From positions 1-64,000 of the forward strand of contig NW_026946361.1 of NCBI RefSeq assembly GCF_035222275.1: a stretch of DNA of 64,000 nucleotides. The letters run 5' to 3'. The position numbers and the translations under genes were made by a program. This DNA comes from Podospora bellae-mahoneyi (Eukaryota > Ascomycota > Sordariomycetes > Sordariales > Podosporaceae). A model generated the notes under the pieces. That model was not told the DNA's origin. It did not search any database and saw only the letters and a list, made by a program, of their open reading frames with translations. Positions 24,361 through 36,421 of this stretch are shown piece after piece. Numbering within the stretch: the first letter of the stretch is position 1; the number at the start of each line of letters is the position of its first letter.

Positions 24361-25010
24361 TTTAATTCTTACTAAAATCCTTTTCTAATAAACTTTTCTA
24401 TCGTACAAAACAATCGACTTTTAACTAATATACAAGATAGCTCTAGTCTTTAGCACCCGTAGCTCGTACGAAGTTATCGACACTAACCAGCCTTATATTA
24501 GGAGGCTAATAAACAGCTTCTATATTAATATAAGTATATATCTTTCCCGTACGATAATACTTAAACTAATAAATATATAGGTAATACAGTAAGTAATTTC
24601 GGCCCTACTATCGGCCAACATCGAATACGTCCCCGGCAAAATAAAGGGGGCTAAAGTACTAGCTCGTCCGAGCTACCTTAATACAGTTTTAATCTAAAGC
24701 CGTAGTTTAATAGCTACTTCTCCTTATACTACCTATACTAGTAAGCCTAATAGGGGGCCGTTTAGGGATTATCGTACGACGGATAGGTACTGGGGTAGTA
24801 CTTATAGTAACTATAAGTAGAGGGATTATGGTAGTAAATATAGTTTCTTTACCGTTACTTAAAGGGGTATTATAGCCGAAGGGGAGGACGAGGGAAATAA
24901 GTAAGCTGTGGAAGGAAGCTAGGAGCTTATAGTTATTAGTAATTCCGATAACTAAATAAATTATACGGTAATAAAAATCGAATTTATAATTTTTATTTAT
25001 TATTTAGATT
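24361..25010. other. Conserved block between the two arrays, module B
   Basis: Collinear with 8991-9640 of module A. The plus strand near 24590-24960 again reads the same short peptide blocks as the other copy, with stops at the same kinds of codon. Family unknown. Confidence 0.5.
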
Positions 25011-26520
25011 TCTATAATACTTATACGACGATATACTTAATACTATTCTATGCAGCTCGCTATAGTAATTCTAATAATACTTTTCTCTTTTATTTTAATA
25101 GAAGAAATCTTATCGGATCGTATAAAAAACCATTCCCTTATATAACCTTATACTACTATATACGTATATTACCAGCATACTTACACCTAACTTTATATCT
25201 TTTATTTCCAATTCTTACCGCTCGTACAATAATACACTTAATACTATTCTATGCAGCTCGTTATGCCAGTTCTAATAATACTTTTCTCTTTTAATTTAAT
25301 AGGAAAAATCCTATCGGATCGTATAATAAACTATTTAATTATATAACCTTATACTACTATATACGTGCATTACCAGTACGCTTACACCCAACTTTACCTC
25401 TTTTACTTCTATTTCTATACCGCTCGTACGATAATATACTTAATACTATTCTATGCAGCTCGCTATAGCAATTCCAATAATGCTTTTCTCTTTTAATTTA
25501 ATAGGAAAAATCTTATCGGATCGTATAAAAAACTATTCCCTTATATAACCTTATACTGCTATACACGTACATCACTAGTATACTTATACCTAACTTCACC
25601 TCTTTTATTTATATTTCTACACCGCTCGTACGATAATATATTTAATACTATTCTATGCAGCTCACTATAGCAATTCCAATAATACTTTTTTTTTTTAATT
25701 TAATAGGAAAAATCTTATCGGATCGTACAAAAAACTATTCCCTTACACAACCTTATACTGCTATACACGTGCATTACCAGCACCCAACTTTATATCTTTT
25801 ACTTCCATTTCCACACCGCTCGTACGATAATGTACTTAATATTATTCTATGTAGCTCGTTATAGTAATTCCAATAATACTTTTCTCTTTTAATTTAATGG
25901 GAAAAATCTTATCGGATCGTATAAAAAACTATTCCCTTATATAACCTTACACTGCTATACACGTATATTACTAGCACCTACCTTCACATCTTTACTTCCA
26001 TTTTTATATAGCTCGTACGACGATGCACTTAATATTATTCTATGTAGCTCGTTATGGCAATTCTAATAATGCTTTTCTCTTTTAATTTAATGGGAAAAAT
26101 CTTATCGGATCGTACAAAAAACTATTCCCTTATACAACCTCACACTGCCATGCACGTGTATCGCTAGCACCTAACTTTATATCTTCTACTTCCATTTCCA
26201 CACCGCTCGTACGATAATGCACTTAATATCATTCCATGCAGCTCGTTATGGCAATTCCAATAATACCTTTCTCTTTTAATTTAATAGGAAAAATCTCATC
26301 GGATCGTATAAAAAACTATTCCCTTATACAACCTTACACTACTATACACGTGCATCACCAGTACACTTACACCCAACTTCACCTCTTTTACTTCCATTTC
26401 CACACCGCTCGTACGATGATGCACTTGATACCATTCTGTGCAGCTCGTCATGGCGATTCTAATGATGCTTTTCTTTTTCATTTTGGTAAAAGAAATCCCA
26501 TCGGATCGTACAACTGATTC
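25011..26520. repeat. ~198-bp satellite array, module B
   Basis: About eight units, starting near 25020, 25220, 25423, 25626, 25819, 26010, 26207 and 26407. As in module A, units become less mutated toward the right edge. The last unit differs from its partner at ~11427 mainly by G here versus A there (for example atgatgctt against ataatactt), so module A has suffered more RIP. Confidence 0.88.
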
Positions 26521-26625
26521 CTCAACGGATCCTACCCCCCTGTTTCTAAAGTGGGGCGTTTTTTTTTGGTGCGCTTTTCAACGGATTGTACTACAATCCA
26601 TCGGAGAATTACTGATAGGAAGCAA
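26521..26625. repeat. Module end segment with palindrome, copy B
   Basis: Same 105-bp end segment as 11536-11640. It holds a perfect 8-bp inverted repeat with a single central base at 26583-26599 (ggattgta-c-tacaatcc). At 26625 the repeated, AT-rich DNA stops and unique DNA of normal composition begins within a few bases. Confidence 0.85.
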
Positions 26626-28229
26626 TTGGTCCTTGGTCAGAGAGGTGTGAGCAAAAGGAAAAAAAGTCATGCATTTGACGGGGACCTACATTGCTAGGAT
26701 GCAGACTCTCGAGATGATACTGGCCGACGGGTGGCGAGGATGGCGGCGCTGACGAGACTCAGGACGCTGAAGAGAATCGGGACGCTGACGATGTTGAGTG
26801 TGCCCATGAGTCCACACAACGAATCCTTGTCTTTGCGATGATTGGTTCCCTGTTGACTTTAGCAGACGGAGTCTTGGGCAATGTGCGTGAGGATCTGCTT
26901 TCCAGCTGGTCTCCGGCGATATGCGCGGCCAGCTGCTTTCGAGGAAATGGTATTGGTACCGCGGAGGTTGTCGACAAAGATCGCACCGTAGAGTTCGTCG
27001 ACAAAGATCGCCTGGAGAGTTATGATTAGCATGCTGTTGGGTCATCCATCGAGGCTCTGTCGACTTGCCTTGACCACGCCCGGCTTTCGCTTGCAAAAGG
27101 TCCCAAATTCCTCCACTTCGCAGCGCTCCTCGTCCTTTTTAACTTCCATGATGGTGTTGTCCATGTTCTCAATATCTTGGTCGAGGTAGCTCAGCATGAG
27201 CTTCAGAGAGCTCATGTCAACGCCAGATAGCATGTCCTCGGCGATTGTATTCTCGGATAGGGAGATGCTCCATCCAAAGAGCGTTTGCTGCGAACCGTCT
27301 CTCCGAGCTGCTGCGGTTCGCCTACGCGGGTGGTTCATCAAAGAAGAGGGCGTCGCTGACGAATGGTGACGGGATGAATTGTTTGGTGGTGGTTCACGGT
27401 GTCGAGCCTTCGCTGTCGGTCGTGAAAAAAGAGGGCGATTGCTAGCGTATATAGCTCTTGATGCTGGGACGAATGGACGGGGCTCACGAGCGATCGGTGG
27501 TGGTCGTCTACCAAGGGATGGATCGTCTGATGGTCCATAGCGTTGCCCGTCTATCACAAAGAAGGGCGTTTGTCAGCATCGACATCCCCTCGGATTCCTC
27601 CCTCCCATACCTAGTAGCTGGGATGCCCAGCCCGGACGGTGCAGAGCATGATTCTCTCGTAGGAGCCCTTCTCCTACAGAATGCGTACGATTTCCTGCCT
27701 GCCGATGGCCAAAGACTGCTGGGATCGGCGTAGGTGCTGCTCGCGATGGAACAATACCTTTTTCTGGTTTTATGAAATCGTTTGTCGGTTGCAGGGCTTT
27801 GCAAGGGCACTGGTGCGTGGTGCAAGTGCATCAAGGAAGGCACGACCAAGGAAGGTACATTAATCGCTAGAAGCTTCATGCCCTGCAAAGCCTGAATTCT
27901 TCAGTAATGCAAAACAATTCTATATACATCTTTTTACCGATTCAGTCTCCCGTCATGTTTCTTTGAGGATCCAAACGTCCTGACTTTCGAACAGCAACCT
28001 AGTGTTTCATGATAGCAGGAGACGCATCTTGTCTCTCTTCGCCCAGCCGAGGGAATTGATTCTATCAAAATCTGAATGGCGGAATCTAGACAAGGCCGAG
28101 GGAAGTTTATTCTATCAAGACATGTCTCGGACGTATTCCCTTTTGCTGTAGTCTTTCGTTGCGCTCCAATTAACATGCCGCCTCTTCATAAGCGCGAGCC
28201 GCGGCCAAGAGGCTCTGCTGCGACCCAAG
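26626..28229. other. Unique DNA next to the repeat edge; no convincing gene
   Basis: Normal base composition with many short overlapping frames but no clear gene. Short direct repeats are visible, such as gtcgacaaagatcgc twice near 26967-27010 and several copies of an aaagaagggcg-like phrase between 27340 and 27570. The only frame with protein-like composition is listed separately. The area may be a decayed gene region at the chromatin border. Confidence 0.5.
27042..27557 (-). CDS. Hypothetical protein, 171 aa, doubtful
   Basis: Open frame of 171 codons. The first half is low-complexity and rich in Arg, Pro and Ser. The second half (about residues 97-160) is acidic and helix-forming with heptad-like spacing (LKLMLSYLDQDIENMDNTI), which looks more like real protein than the rest of the area. 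No family is recognised and no signal peptide is visible. Competing frames overlap on both strands. It could be an exon of a lost gene or chance. Confidence 0.25.
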   Translation of the reverse strand: MIDGQRYGPSDDPSLGRRPPPIAREPRPFVPASRAIYASNRPLFSRPTAKARHREPPPNNSSRHHSSATPSSLMNHPRRRTAAARRDGSQQTLFGWSISLSENTIAEDMLSGVDMSSLKLMLSYLDQDIENMDNTIMEVKKDEERCEVEEFGTFCKRKPGVVKASRQSLDG

Positions 28230-28236
28230 TTTAGCC
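28230..28236 (-). promoter_or_regulatory. XlnR/XYR1-type motif GGCTAAA, distal
   Basis: GGCTAAA on the minus strand, 671 bp before the xylanase start. XlnR/XYR1 activators bind GGCTAA-type sites in xylanase promoters of filamentous fungi. The same 11-mer, TTTAGCCAAAA, recurs at 28634, which supports a real site pair. Confidence 0.5.
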
Positions 28237-28318
28237 AAAAGCCCCAGTGCCGAACCCGAATACAGGCTATTTGCGACGAGACAAATGAGGAAGTGATCTG
28301 CGTCATGTATGGACCCAG

Positions 28319-28393
28319 AATCCGGGGAGTGATCCCTGCTCCGTGTCAAAATCCGGGGCGTGGCCTCGGGTAGACATGCATGAAAATCCGGGG
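28319..28393 (+). promoter_or_regulatory. Three AATCCGGGG motifs, CreA/CRE1-type sites
   Basis: Identical AATCCGGGG at 28319-28327, 28350-28358 and 28385-28393, spaced 31 and 35 bases. Each contains CCGGGG, a match to the CreA/CRE1 carbon-repressor consensus SYGGRG. They lie about 510-580 bp before the xylanase start, where glucose repression sites are expected. The first and third copies share flanking bases (ga...gatcc), so the cluster probably arose by duplication. Confidence 0.5.
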
Positions 28394-28633
28394 AACGATC
28401 CTCCATTCGATGTATACCGGGCTGGCAGTCAGGTTTACAGTCCCGCAGCCACTCCGCCAGTTAGGCCCGCAAAATCCACCAGCCAGTCCAGCAACCAATC
28501 CAGCAGCAAGCCCCGCAAAGTCCAGCAGTCCCGCAAAGTCCAGCAGCTTCCCTCGCCATCGCCAAGTGAAACCGATGACAAGTCAGATGGAGTCTCGGGC
28601 TTCATACCGAGACCAAGAACTCTCCACAAGACA

Positions 28634-28640
28634 TTTAGCC
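28634..28640 (-). promoter_or_regulatory. XlnR/XYR1-type motif GGCTAAA, proximal
   Basis: Second GGCTAAA on the minus strand, 267 bp before the xylanase start, in the same TTTAGCCAAAA context as the distal copy. Confidence 0.5.
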
Positions 28641-28741
28641 AAAATTCCGACACCATCATGATAGGTTAGATGGTTTAGAGAGAAGATCGTGATAGGCTGG
28701 ACGGTCTAGACGACGTCAAGATCACGGAATGAGTTGTCTAG

Positions 28742-29642
<901 letters not shown>

Positions 29643-29916
29643 TGGCGGTGGTCAATGATGGGGGAGGGTGATGCGGGAGGTGATGGGGAAGGTGATGGTG
29701 ACACTGGCTTCAAATGTATATACAGACTTGCTTTCTTGTACATAGTGTCTGCAATGACTTTGTCACCTTTGGAGATTGACATGCTTTCTGATGGTTCTCT
29801 GGTCCATCGAGAGCTTGACTGATGACCAAGACTCCTGTATGTTTGACAACTCATGTCTCTAGTCTACGCGGGTACGGAAGTGTGTGGTCAGTGAGCGAGG
29901 AAGTGAGGCATAATCT

Positions 29917-30140
29917 GACTGACTTACAATGGCTGAATGAGACTGAGTGAATAATACTGGTTGAATGAGACTGACTGACACTGACTGAATGATATTGAAT
30001 GCCACTGACCGAATGCCGCTGACTAAATGATATTGGTTGAATAATACTGGCTCAGCAACACTGAAAGACACTGAATAATATTAAATGACACTGACTGAAT
30101 GACACTGACTGAATGACACTGACTGAATGATACTGACAGC
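29917..30140. repeat. 14-bp minisatellite after the xylanase gene
   Basis: Degenerate tandem copies of a 14-bp unit near tgactgaatgacac. The best copies lie at about 30090-30135, and the flanks are more diverged. It lies about 275 bp past the xylanase stop and is not coding. Confidence 0.75.
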
Positions 30141-31634
30141 CGGTGGTGATGGAAACCAAAAGAGTGTAACCCACGCCCTGGACAAATGAGTATTGCAAAC
30201 TTGAAAACGAGATAGGCATGCAAGCAATATTCCAACGCCTCTCAGGTATGCTCAGACGCCTATGAACGATGTTGAAAGGGCTGCAACTCATGTTCAAAGG
30301 CCTATCAACCATCTTTAACGCATGTACTCCATCTCTTTTCTACTATTAAAAGCGCTTTCTGATGCGGGTTCTGGATGCTCGTGATTTGAGTGTTAAAGGC
30401 AAACTGGCAATACCCATGACCTGCTTTACCAGGCCTGACTAGTTTGTCGTCGCGGATATCCTTGGCAATGTCCATGTACTACCTAAAGTCTCGGCAGTGC
30501 CAGGAAAGGGTTTGCCGTTGCATTTCAGTCTGCATAGAAGGCGTTAGGGATCCCCCGTCTCCAGGGCTGCATAGATCCGCATCGGTATCGGTATATCTTT
30601 GGGGGCCCTATATGCAACCTGTTGACGGGAGGATGACCGTGACGTACAAATTCCTGCGATGCAGATTTAATGAAGTGAGATATCGTAACTCTGTGGTCGA
30701 TAGCCACGAGCAGATAGTTGAAGAGAGAACGGGGACCATGTCGGGATGATGGTGCCCATCATATGCTCTGTGTAGAGTCCATATCCCGATTACAGTCTCT
30801 GGCCTTGGATACACTATCTCATTGATCGTCGAAGCTGATAACTTGCAAATACCTAGTCTCTCCGCCGCGGTCATCCGTCGACAGGCAGTAGAATCACTTT
30901 CTAGGGCGGTCAGTCCGATGTTTGTCGTTTCCACAATCACTGCATAATCAGCAATTTCTTGATAATACTCATGTAATTGCTTTCGAGAGACAGATCAAGA
31001 GGGTAGTGGTCGATTTGCAAGATGTCTTGTCGTTCAATCCCGACGGAATTCAACGGCTAGGCCCACAATGTTCTGGATTCGGTAACCCACTCGTCGCAAT
31101 TTGGCAGCATATGCACGCTAGCCTGTTTTCAGCTAGCCTATTTCATGGCAGGGGTTCAATGTGGATGCCCATAGGCTAAAAAAAGCAGAAATTTGGACCT
31201 GCTCTGATCTGACCACGATAGCCACGTTTTGGTGATGGAGCCAGATCAAAGACCGTCAATCTACGATGGCAGCATCAACATGTTTGGAAAATGCCGGATT
31301 AATCGAAAAAGGCCACTTCAGTATAATCCTGAGTGCTCTCATGCAGCGCGACAATGCCAAGCCGTTCACGGATAAAGCGACAGATTGGAAAGGGTCCAAT
31401 CGTAAGCAAACCCTGACGCAAGGCCAAGTCACGATCAAAGGAATTCAACGACGATCTCGCCTGCGGGCCCAGCGGTTGGGAGATCGCGACAGCAAGACTT
31501 GGCGTCCTTGGCTGACGCGACCCACGGCTTTTGATTAAAGTCGCTCCTCTGCACTTTTTCTGGTATTCATCAATCGACAACGGTTTTGCTTCAAATCGCA
31601 ACCAACGGGCGATCGTTACAACTGAACAACTACA
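30141..31634. other. Intergenic, no gene recognised
   Basis: About 1.5 kb with only short frames on both strands and no recognisable domain, RNA or repeat. Its right end should hold the promoter of the RTA1-family gene. Confidence 0.5.
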
Positions 31635-32641
31635 ATGAGCGGTACGTTTGATGACCGAACCGGGCTGGTGGCCGCCTCGCACCACAGAATACGTCAACTG
31701 ACTTTTTAACAGGACCACCACCAGGCATCGACAGCTCTTCCGGCGGCGGACCCCCACCCGGCGTCAACACCGGCCGCGGCGGCTATGTTGACCCTAACTG
31801 GCCATTCCCTGGCGGTCCCAACGATGCGCCTGTCATCATCTATGGCTACACTCCTTCGTTCGCCCTCGCTCTCTTGGCCACGATTCTCTTTTGTCTCTAC
31901 TTTGTCGCCCACTTGTTCCAAGTCGTCCGATACCGCACCGTGTACTTTTGCACCTTTCCCATAGGTCTCGCCTTCGAGATCGTCGGCTACATCGCTCGCT
32001 GCCTGTCCGCTAAGGTCAACCCGTACAACCTCATCTTCTTTATCCTCCAGTACTTCTTCATCGTCACCGCCCCAGTGTTCTTGGCCGCCGGTATCTACGC
32101 CATCCTGTCGGCTCTCATCCACCGACTGGGACGTGAATACTCGCTCCTTCCCCCCAAGTGGATTCTGTGGTTCTTCATCACCTCGGACGTTGTCGCCACC
32201 ATCACTCAGATCACAGGCGCGGCTTTGATCGGTGTGAAGCAAAAGAAGAGGGAGGACCCCACTGCTGCCAACAACATCCTGTTGGGTGGTCTGGCCTACC
32301 AGGTTTTCGCCATTGGTCTGTTCATCATCTTGAGCGGTGTGTTCATCTTTCGCGCGAGGAGGCAGATCAAGCAGGCTGGTCTCACGCTCTTCATTGCCGC
32401 CTTCTCGACCGCCACTCTCCTGATCTATCTGAGAACCGTTTTCCGTCTTGCCGAAACCGCAGAGGGGCTGGGCGGCGATCTGAGCACAAAGGAGGTTTAT
32501 TTTGGCACACTCGAGTTCTTGCCCGTGGTCTTGGCCGTGCCTCTGCTGAATGTCTGGCACCCCGGACGCTGCGTTGGACGGAGCATTGCGTCAGACTCCA
32601 AGGAAGAGGCCGGCATTGTTGAGTTGGAGTCCAGGGGCTGA
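31635..32641 (+). CDS. RTA1-family seven-helix membrane protein
   Basis: Fungal lipid-translocating-exporter/RTA1 family membrane protein. Family members affect resistance to toxic compounds such as 7-aminocholesterol, and sphingoid-base export. The first exon has only seven coding bases (31635-31641). A 71-bp intron (GTACGT ... AACAG) follows, then exon 31713-32641, for 311 residues. An N-terminal Gly/Pro-rich stretch of about 40 residues precedes YGYTPSFALALLATILF, the usual start of helix 1. Seven hydrophobic segments follow, with the family-like RYRTVYFC and FEIVGYIAR phrases between helices 1 and 2. The C-tail is acidic. I see no sign of damage. The substrate cannot be told from sequence. 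Confidence 0.9.
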
Positions 32642-32939
32642 TATTGTTTGTTTCTACAAGTTTAGAGGAGAAGCGTCTTGTCTTGTGATACCTCGGGGTG
32701 TTGGAATCTCAATTTTGGATATCAATTTGGTAGTAATGATCATTCTCATTGAAATACTGAATAATCCCCTTTTATGACATGCTAGAATCGTCACTGCTAC
32801 CGTCCCCTCGAAATGCGACGCAGGGTCTGTCACCTTTTTGCCCTTGCCCTTGCTTTTGGTCGCTTGCGTCTTAGAGCAGCGGGTTGGCTTCACACGTGGA
32901 TGATATTGTGCTTATTCAATAATTAACCCTCAGTCCTGT

Positions 32940-33947
32940 TCAACCGTCCCGATACCGGTTCGCCCGATCCCAATCTCCAAGACACAGGCCAACAGTGACA
33001 AACTTCAAGTTCTTGGCTTTGGCCTGGCTGATATGTGCCTGGCCAGGTCGAGTGTGGCAGGCAGGGTGTCATGAGCAAGGGTGATGACTCAACCGTAACC
33101 GCTGTGCTCTGGGTTCCAGAGTTCGGCGCTGAACTTCTCAAATGACTCCTAGATGTTCGAAGCAGGGTGATTCTTCCAGTCCTCGGTGTCGAGATTCCAC
33201 ATGACTACAATGTAGCCCAGGCCTCCCATCTGTGCGAGACAGGCGCCGTCACATTTGCTGTGCGATGAACGCATGTAGGTGGGAAAAAAGCCCAGAATGT
33301 CTCTATACATGATCTTGTTCCACATCACCTGTTGATTCATGGACTCTGATGACTCGAGATCCAGGTTCTCGAGGTGGCCCCATGTGTGAGACGCAAGCTG
33401 GTGTACTTGATCAATACCGCGTCGCAGAATGCTCGGCGAGGTTCCATGTTCTCCATTGACAAAAAAGGTGGCCCTGAACCCCTCCTGATGCAACAGGTCA
33501 AGAAGGGGCCCGGTCTGCGCTGATGGCCCGTCGTCAAAGGTCAAAGTGATAGTGTTGCGCTGCGTGCAGTCATAGACCCGTCTGCCACGATTTTTGGGGC
33601 GGAAGTGGTCACGTCGAACACGCCGAAGATTGTCACTGATTGCGAGGTTAGCAAGGTATGCAGCACGAAAAGATCAAGACTCAGATCTCGCAAAATCCAC
33701 GGCCAACCTGGCAATATGCGACGCAGTGAGCGGCGGAATATCCACAATAGCCAGCCCAAGAACAGCAGGACGAGGAGAGACAGCTGGCAAGCCCGTGCCC
33801 GCAGCGGATATCTGCCAGGGTGTTGTTAGGTTTGTTTTGGACTTCGACTGTATGAGCAGTGGCGCCATGAATGAATATGGCCGTTGCCGGGAGAGCCAAA
33901 TAGGCCAGTAAGTCCGGGATGTTCATCATGGTAGTGTCAAACAACAT
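32940..33947 (-). pseudogene. Broken polysaccharide (chitin) deacetylase with chitin-binding domain
   Basis: Remnant of a secreted enzyme that deacetylates chitin or a similar polymer. The upstream part holds a CBM18 hevein-type domain (CCSWAGYCGYSAAHC, about 33690-33810). The NodB deacetylase part starts with the metal/catalytic motif TFDDGPS and continues through SHTWGH. Frame-breaking changes follow: an in-frame TAG after DWKNHPASNI (near 33150), an in-frame TGA at a position expected to be Trp (near 33090), and a frameshift near 33020 after which the conserved tail VTVGLCLGD reappears in another frame. The usual RPPY motif is also replaced by MRSSHSKC. Both stops can be explained by one C:G-to-T:A change each. 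An intron probably separates the two domains; its ends are uncertain. The break looks recent because the rest is well preserved. Confidence 0.75.
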
Positions 33948-34083
33948 GGCAAATTAAAGAGGTCAGTGGTTTTGTTAAAGAGTGCCACCATGGAAGTGCG
34001 GACATCTAGACGCCACTGTCCTTCTCCATTCCAACTGCAACAACGCCACCAAAGCGCCCTGGCATGGATACGACGTGCTCAGG

Positions 34084-36421
34084 CTAGTTCCCCTTCAAGT
34101 AGCCCGCAATGACCTGCTCCCTCCACCACCAAACTCCCGCCATAGAAGCCCCAGGGCCCAGCACCACCTGGCTGAGGATAGAAGTCAGCGAGACATTGGC
34201 AACCTGCCAACCCGTCACATACCCCAAGAACCTAAGATCAAGGATTGAATACAAAGTCTCTCCCAAGAATCCCACTGCCCCACTCAGTGAAAAGGGCAGA
34301 CTGATCAGTTGAAGTGGTGTGGTCTTCAAGCGGAAGTAGGCATGAGCTACAAACATGATGTGGGCAGCAGCCTGGGATACGACTGCCAGTTTATACACCT
34401 TTTTCAATGCCGAAACATCGTCTTTCTTGTACCTCTCAAAGTCTTCTGCATACGCTGTGCTCCTGCTTTCCCACCATCTGGAAAGCGCGGTGGTCAAAAC
34501 TGGAACAAGCAAGGGCGCCCCTATTGCGAAGCCACTGGAAACAACACCTTGGGATGCTCCCCAGGTTGGGCTCAGTCCAAAGAGCGTTGGAATAACATAT
34601 CCCAGAGAAAGTGCAGGCATCAGTGCTCTCGCAACATACACGCCGACCCACCGACCTGGGGGAGCCTTGAACGACTGAAGTGCGGCTATGATCCCATGTA
34701 GAGGAGCAATCGTTGCCATTCCCACCCGCCTAGTCTGTATGCCAGCCACAAATAGGCTGGGCAATGAGAGGAGCGTGCCCTTGTTGCCAGCTCGATGGCC
34801 CTCGAGAGTGTACGTCAGGAGCGGCGAGATTGTTTGTGACAGCGAATAAGCCCGTTGCAACTGAGAATTCAGCACTGACAAAGGTTGAAAGGGGTACCCC
34901 AATCCCAACCCCATTCCAACACAGAACACCGCCTTGGTCATTGCGAGCGGCCATCCTCGGATTGGTTTTGCTGGTAACTCGTGGTCATATGGCACGGCCC
35001 TGAGTCTTGTGGGCACTGGCAGAAAATCTAGCTTTGCGCTGGCAAGCAGCCTGGATCCCATCTGGCCAAGGTGGTGTTCAAGCCCGCTCAGGGGAACAAC
35101 AAGATTAAGAACGATTTTTGTGAGCAGTGGCTTTTCCGACGCGAATAGAGCTTGGGTATCATGGCTGAGCTTGACAATGTATTTCGCTCTTTCGTACCGC
35201 GCGTCCTGTGTGTGCTTGGAGATGGCCTCGATCTCTGCTGTTGTCAAGCCGCACAGTCCATTCGGACGGCTGTCTCTTGCTCTGAGCAGAGAGTTGACAA
35301 ACTCGGCTGCCGTTTCGATGGCGCCGTTTCCACCCATGCCACCAATGGGGTTTGGCTACGTAAGACACTGTCAGTTCGGGATCGTCCTGTCTTTACTGTG
35401 AAACCCACCTTGTGTACGCTGTCTCCCATCAAAATCATTCTTTCCCAAAACCACTTCTTAAATACTATCTCGTGAAGTGGTGTCAAAGTCGACGAGATCC
35501 TGTTTTCAAAAATCCGTCCAAACGTCAAATCCTCTGTGATCCGGATGTGGGCGTGCTGCTGGACGAAATCCTCCTCGTCCTGTTTCGTGTATCTTAGAAT
35601 ATCCTTGCCGTATTTCACTTCAGGTAGACGCTTGAACATGAACCAATACACTCTGTTGTCGGGCCCCGATGCCACCAGAAACGAGTATCCCTCCCCAGAC
35701 GTGAATGACTGGTTTTTTCCTGGCCAGTTTTCGACATGTTTGGCGATTCCAAAGCTGCACTGGTAGTGACATGGGACTGTTTGCTCTTCATCCTCAGACG
35801 GAAAGGACGTTGGGTTGTTTGATAGACTGGCGAGCCGTCTCATCTCGTGACGCACCGTGCTGTGAACTCCGTCGGCGCCTACCACAATGCTACCGGTGTG
35901 TTTCTTTCCTGCCTTGGTTGTCACGCTGATCTCACGGCCAGATTGTTCGATAGCCTCTACACGGCTGTTGAGCACAATCCGCTCCTTATGCCGCAGCTGA
36001 TCAAAAAGGATTTGAAGAAGCCACTGTCTGTCAAAAAACAGCATCTCGTAACCGTGTCTAACCTCCAGATATCAAAATTCGGTTCTATAATCTTGCTGCA
36101 GGATTCATACCTCTTCTTCAGGTGCGCAAAGAGATCCTCGGTGCAGGACACGGAACTGCCGTCTGGACGGCGCATGTGCGCGTACTTGACACTGTCGCCC
36201 TGAGCGACTGCTCGGACTGGCTCGTAGCATCCTATCTGGTCGAGAATGAGCAGCCCGTTAGGAAACAGGCCGATGCTCGCGCCCACTGCCGGTGCGATGT
36301 TGTCACGAGCTTCCAGCAAGATGTAGTCAACCTCAAACTTTTCCAGCATATTGGCGAGTGTCAAACCTGCTATCCCCCCTCCCACAATAATGATTTTGAA
36401 TGGGTCATTTGGGGTAGACAT
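34084..36421 (-). CDS. FAD-dependent monooxygenase with hydrophobic C-terminal half
   Basis: Flavin monooxygenase of the PaxM/salicylate-hydroxylase-like group, which oxidises small molecules in secondary metabolism. Exons are 36421-36111, 36057-35409 and 35355-34084, with two 53-bp introns, for 743 residues. Residues 10-26 hold the FAD GxGxxG fold (IIIVGGGIAGLTLANML), E37 ends the second strand, and VVGADGVHSTVR and MILMGDSVHK give the DG and GD motifs. After splicing, HKPNPIGGMGGNGAIE is the family's flavin-closing segment. The remaining roughly 400 residues contain several hydrophobic stretches, so the protein is probably membrane-bound. That half is unassigned; similar long forms exist in fungi. 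A DHA2 transporter lies 1.3 kb upstream, but no synthase is present, so a pathway is not shown. Confidence 0.88.

Noticed and set aside
1-26625. CRISPR-like array among the regular tandem repeats
   Set aside because: Units are contiguous satellites without unique spacers, and the organism is a fungus.
31706-32560. Minus-strand frame of 284 codons, acidic
   Set aside because: Exact antisense shadow of the RTA1-family gene. Its Glu/Asp/Gly richness mirrors the sense codons.
36058-36110. Apparent 5-bp frame break after the N-terminal part of the FAD monooxygenase
   Set aside because: A 53-bp intron (GTATGAATCC ... GGTTAG) resolves it and restores KKRHGYEMLFFDRQ, so the gene is intact.
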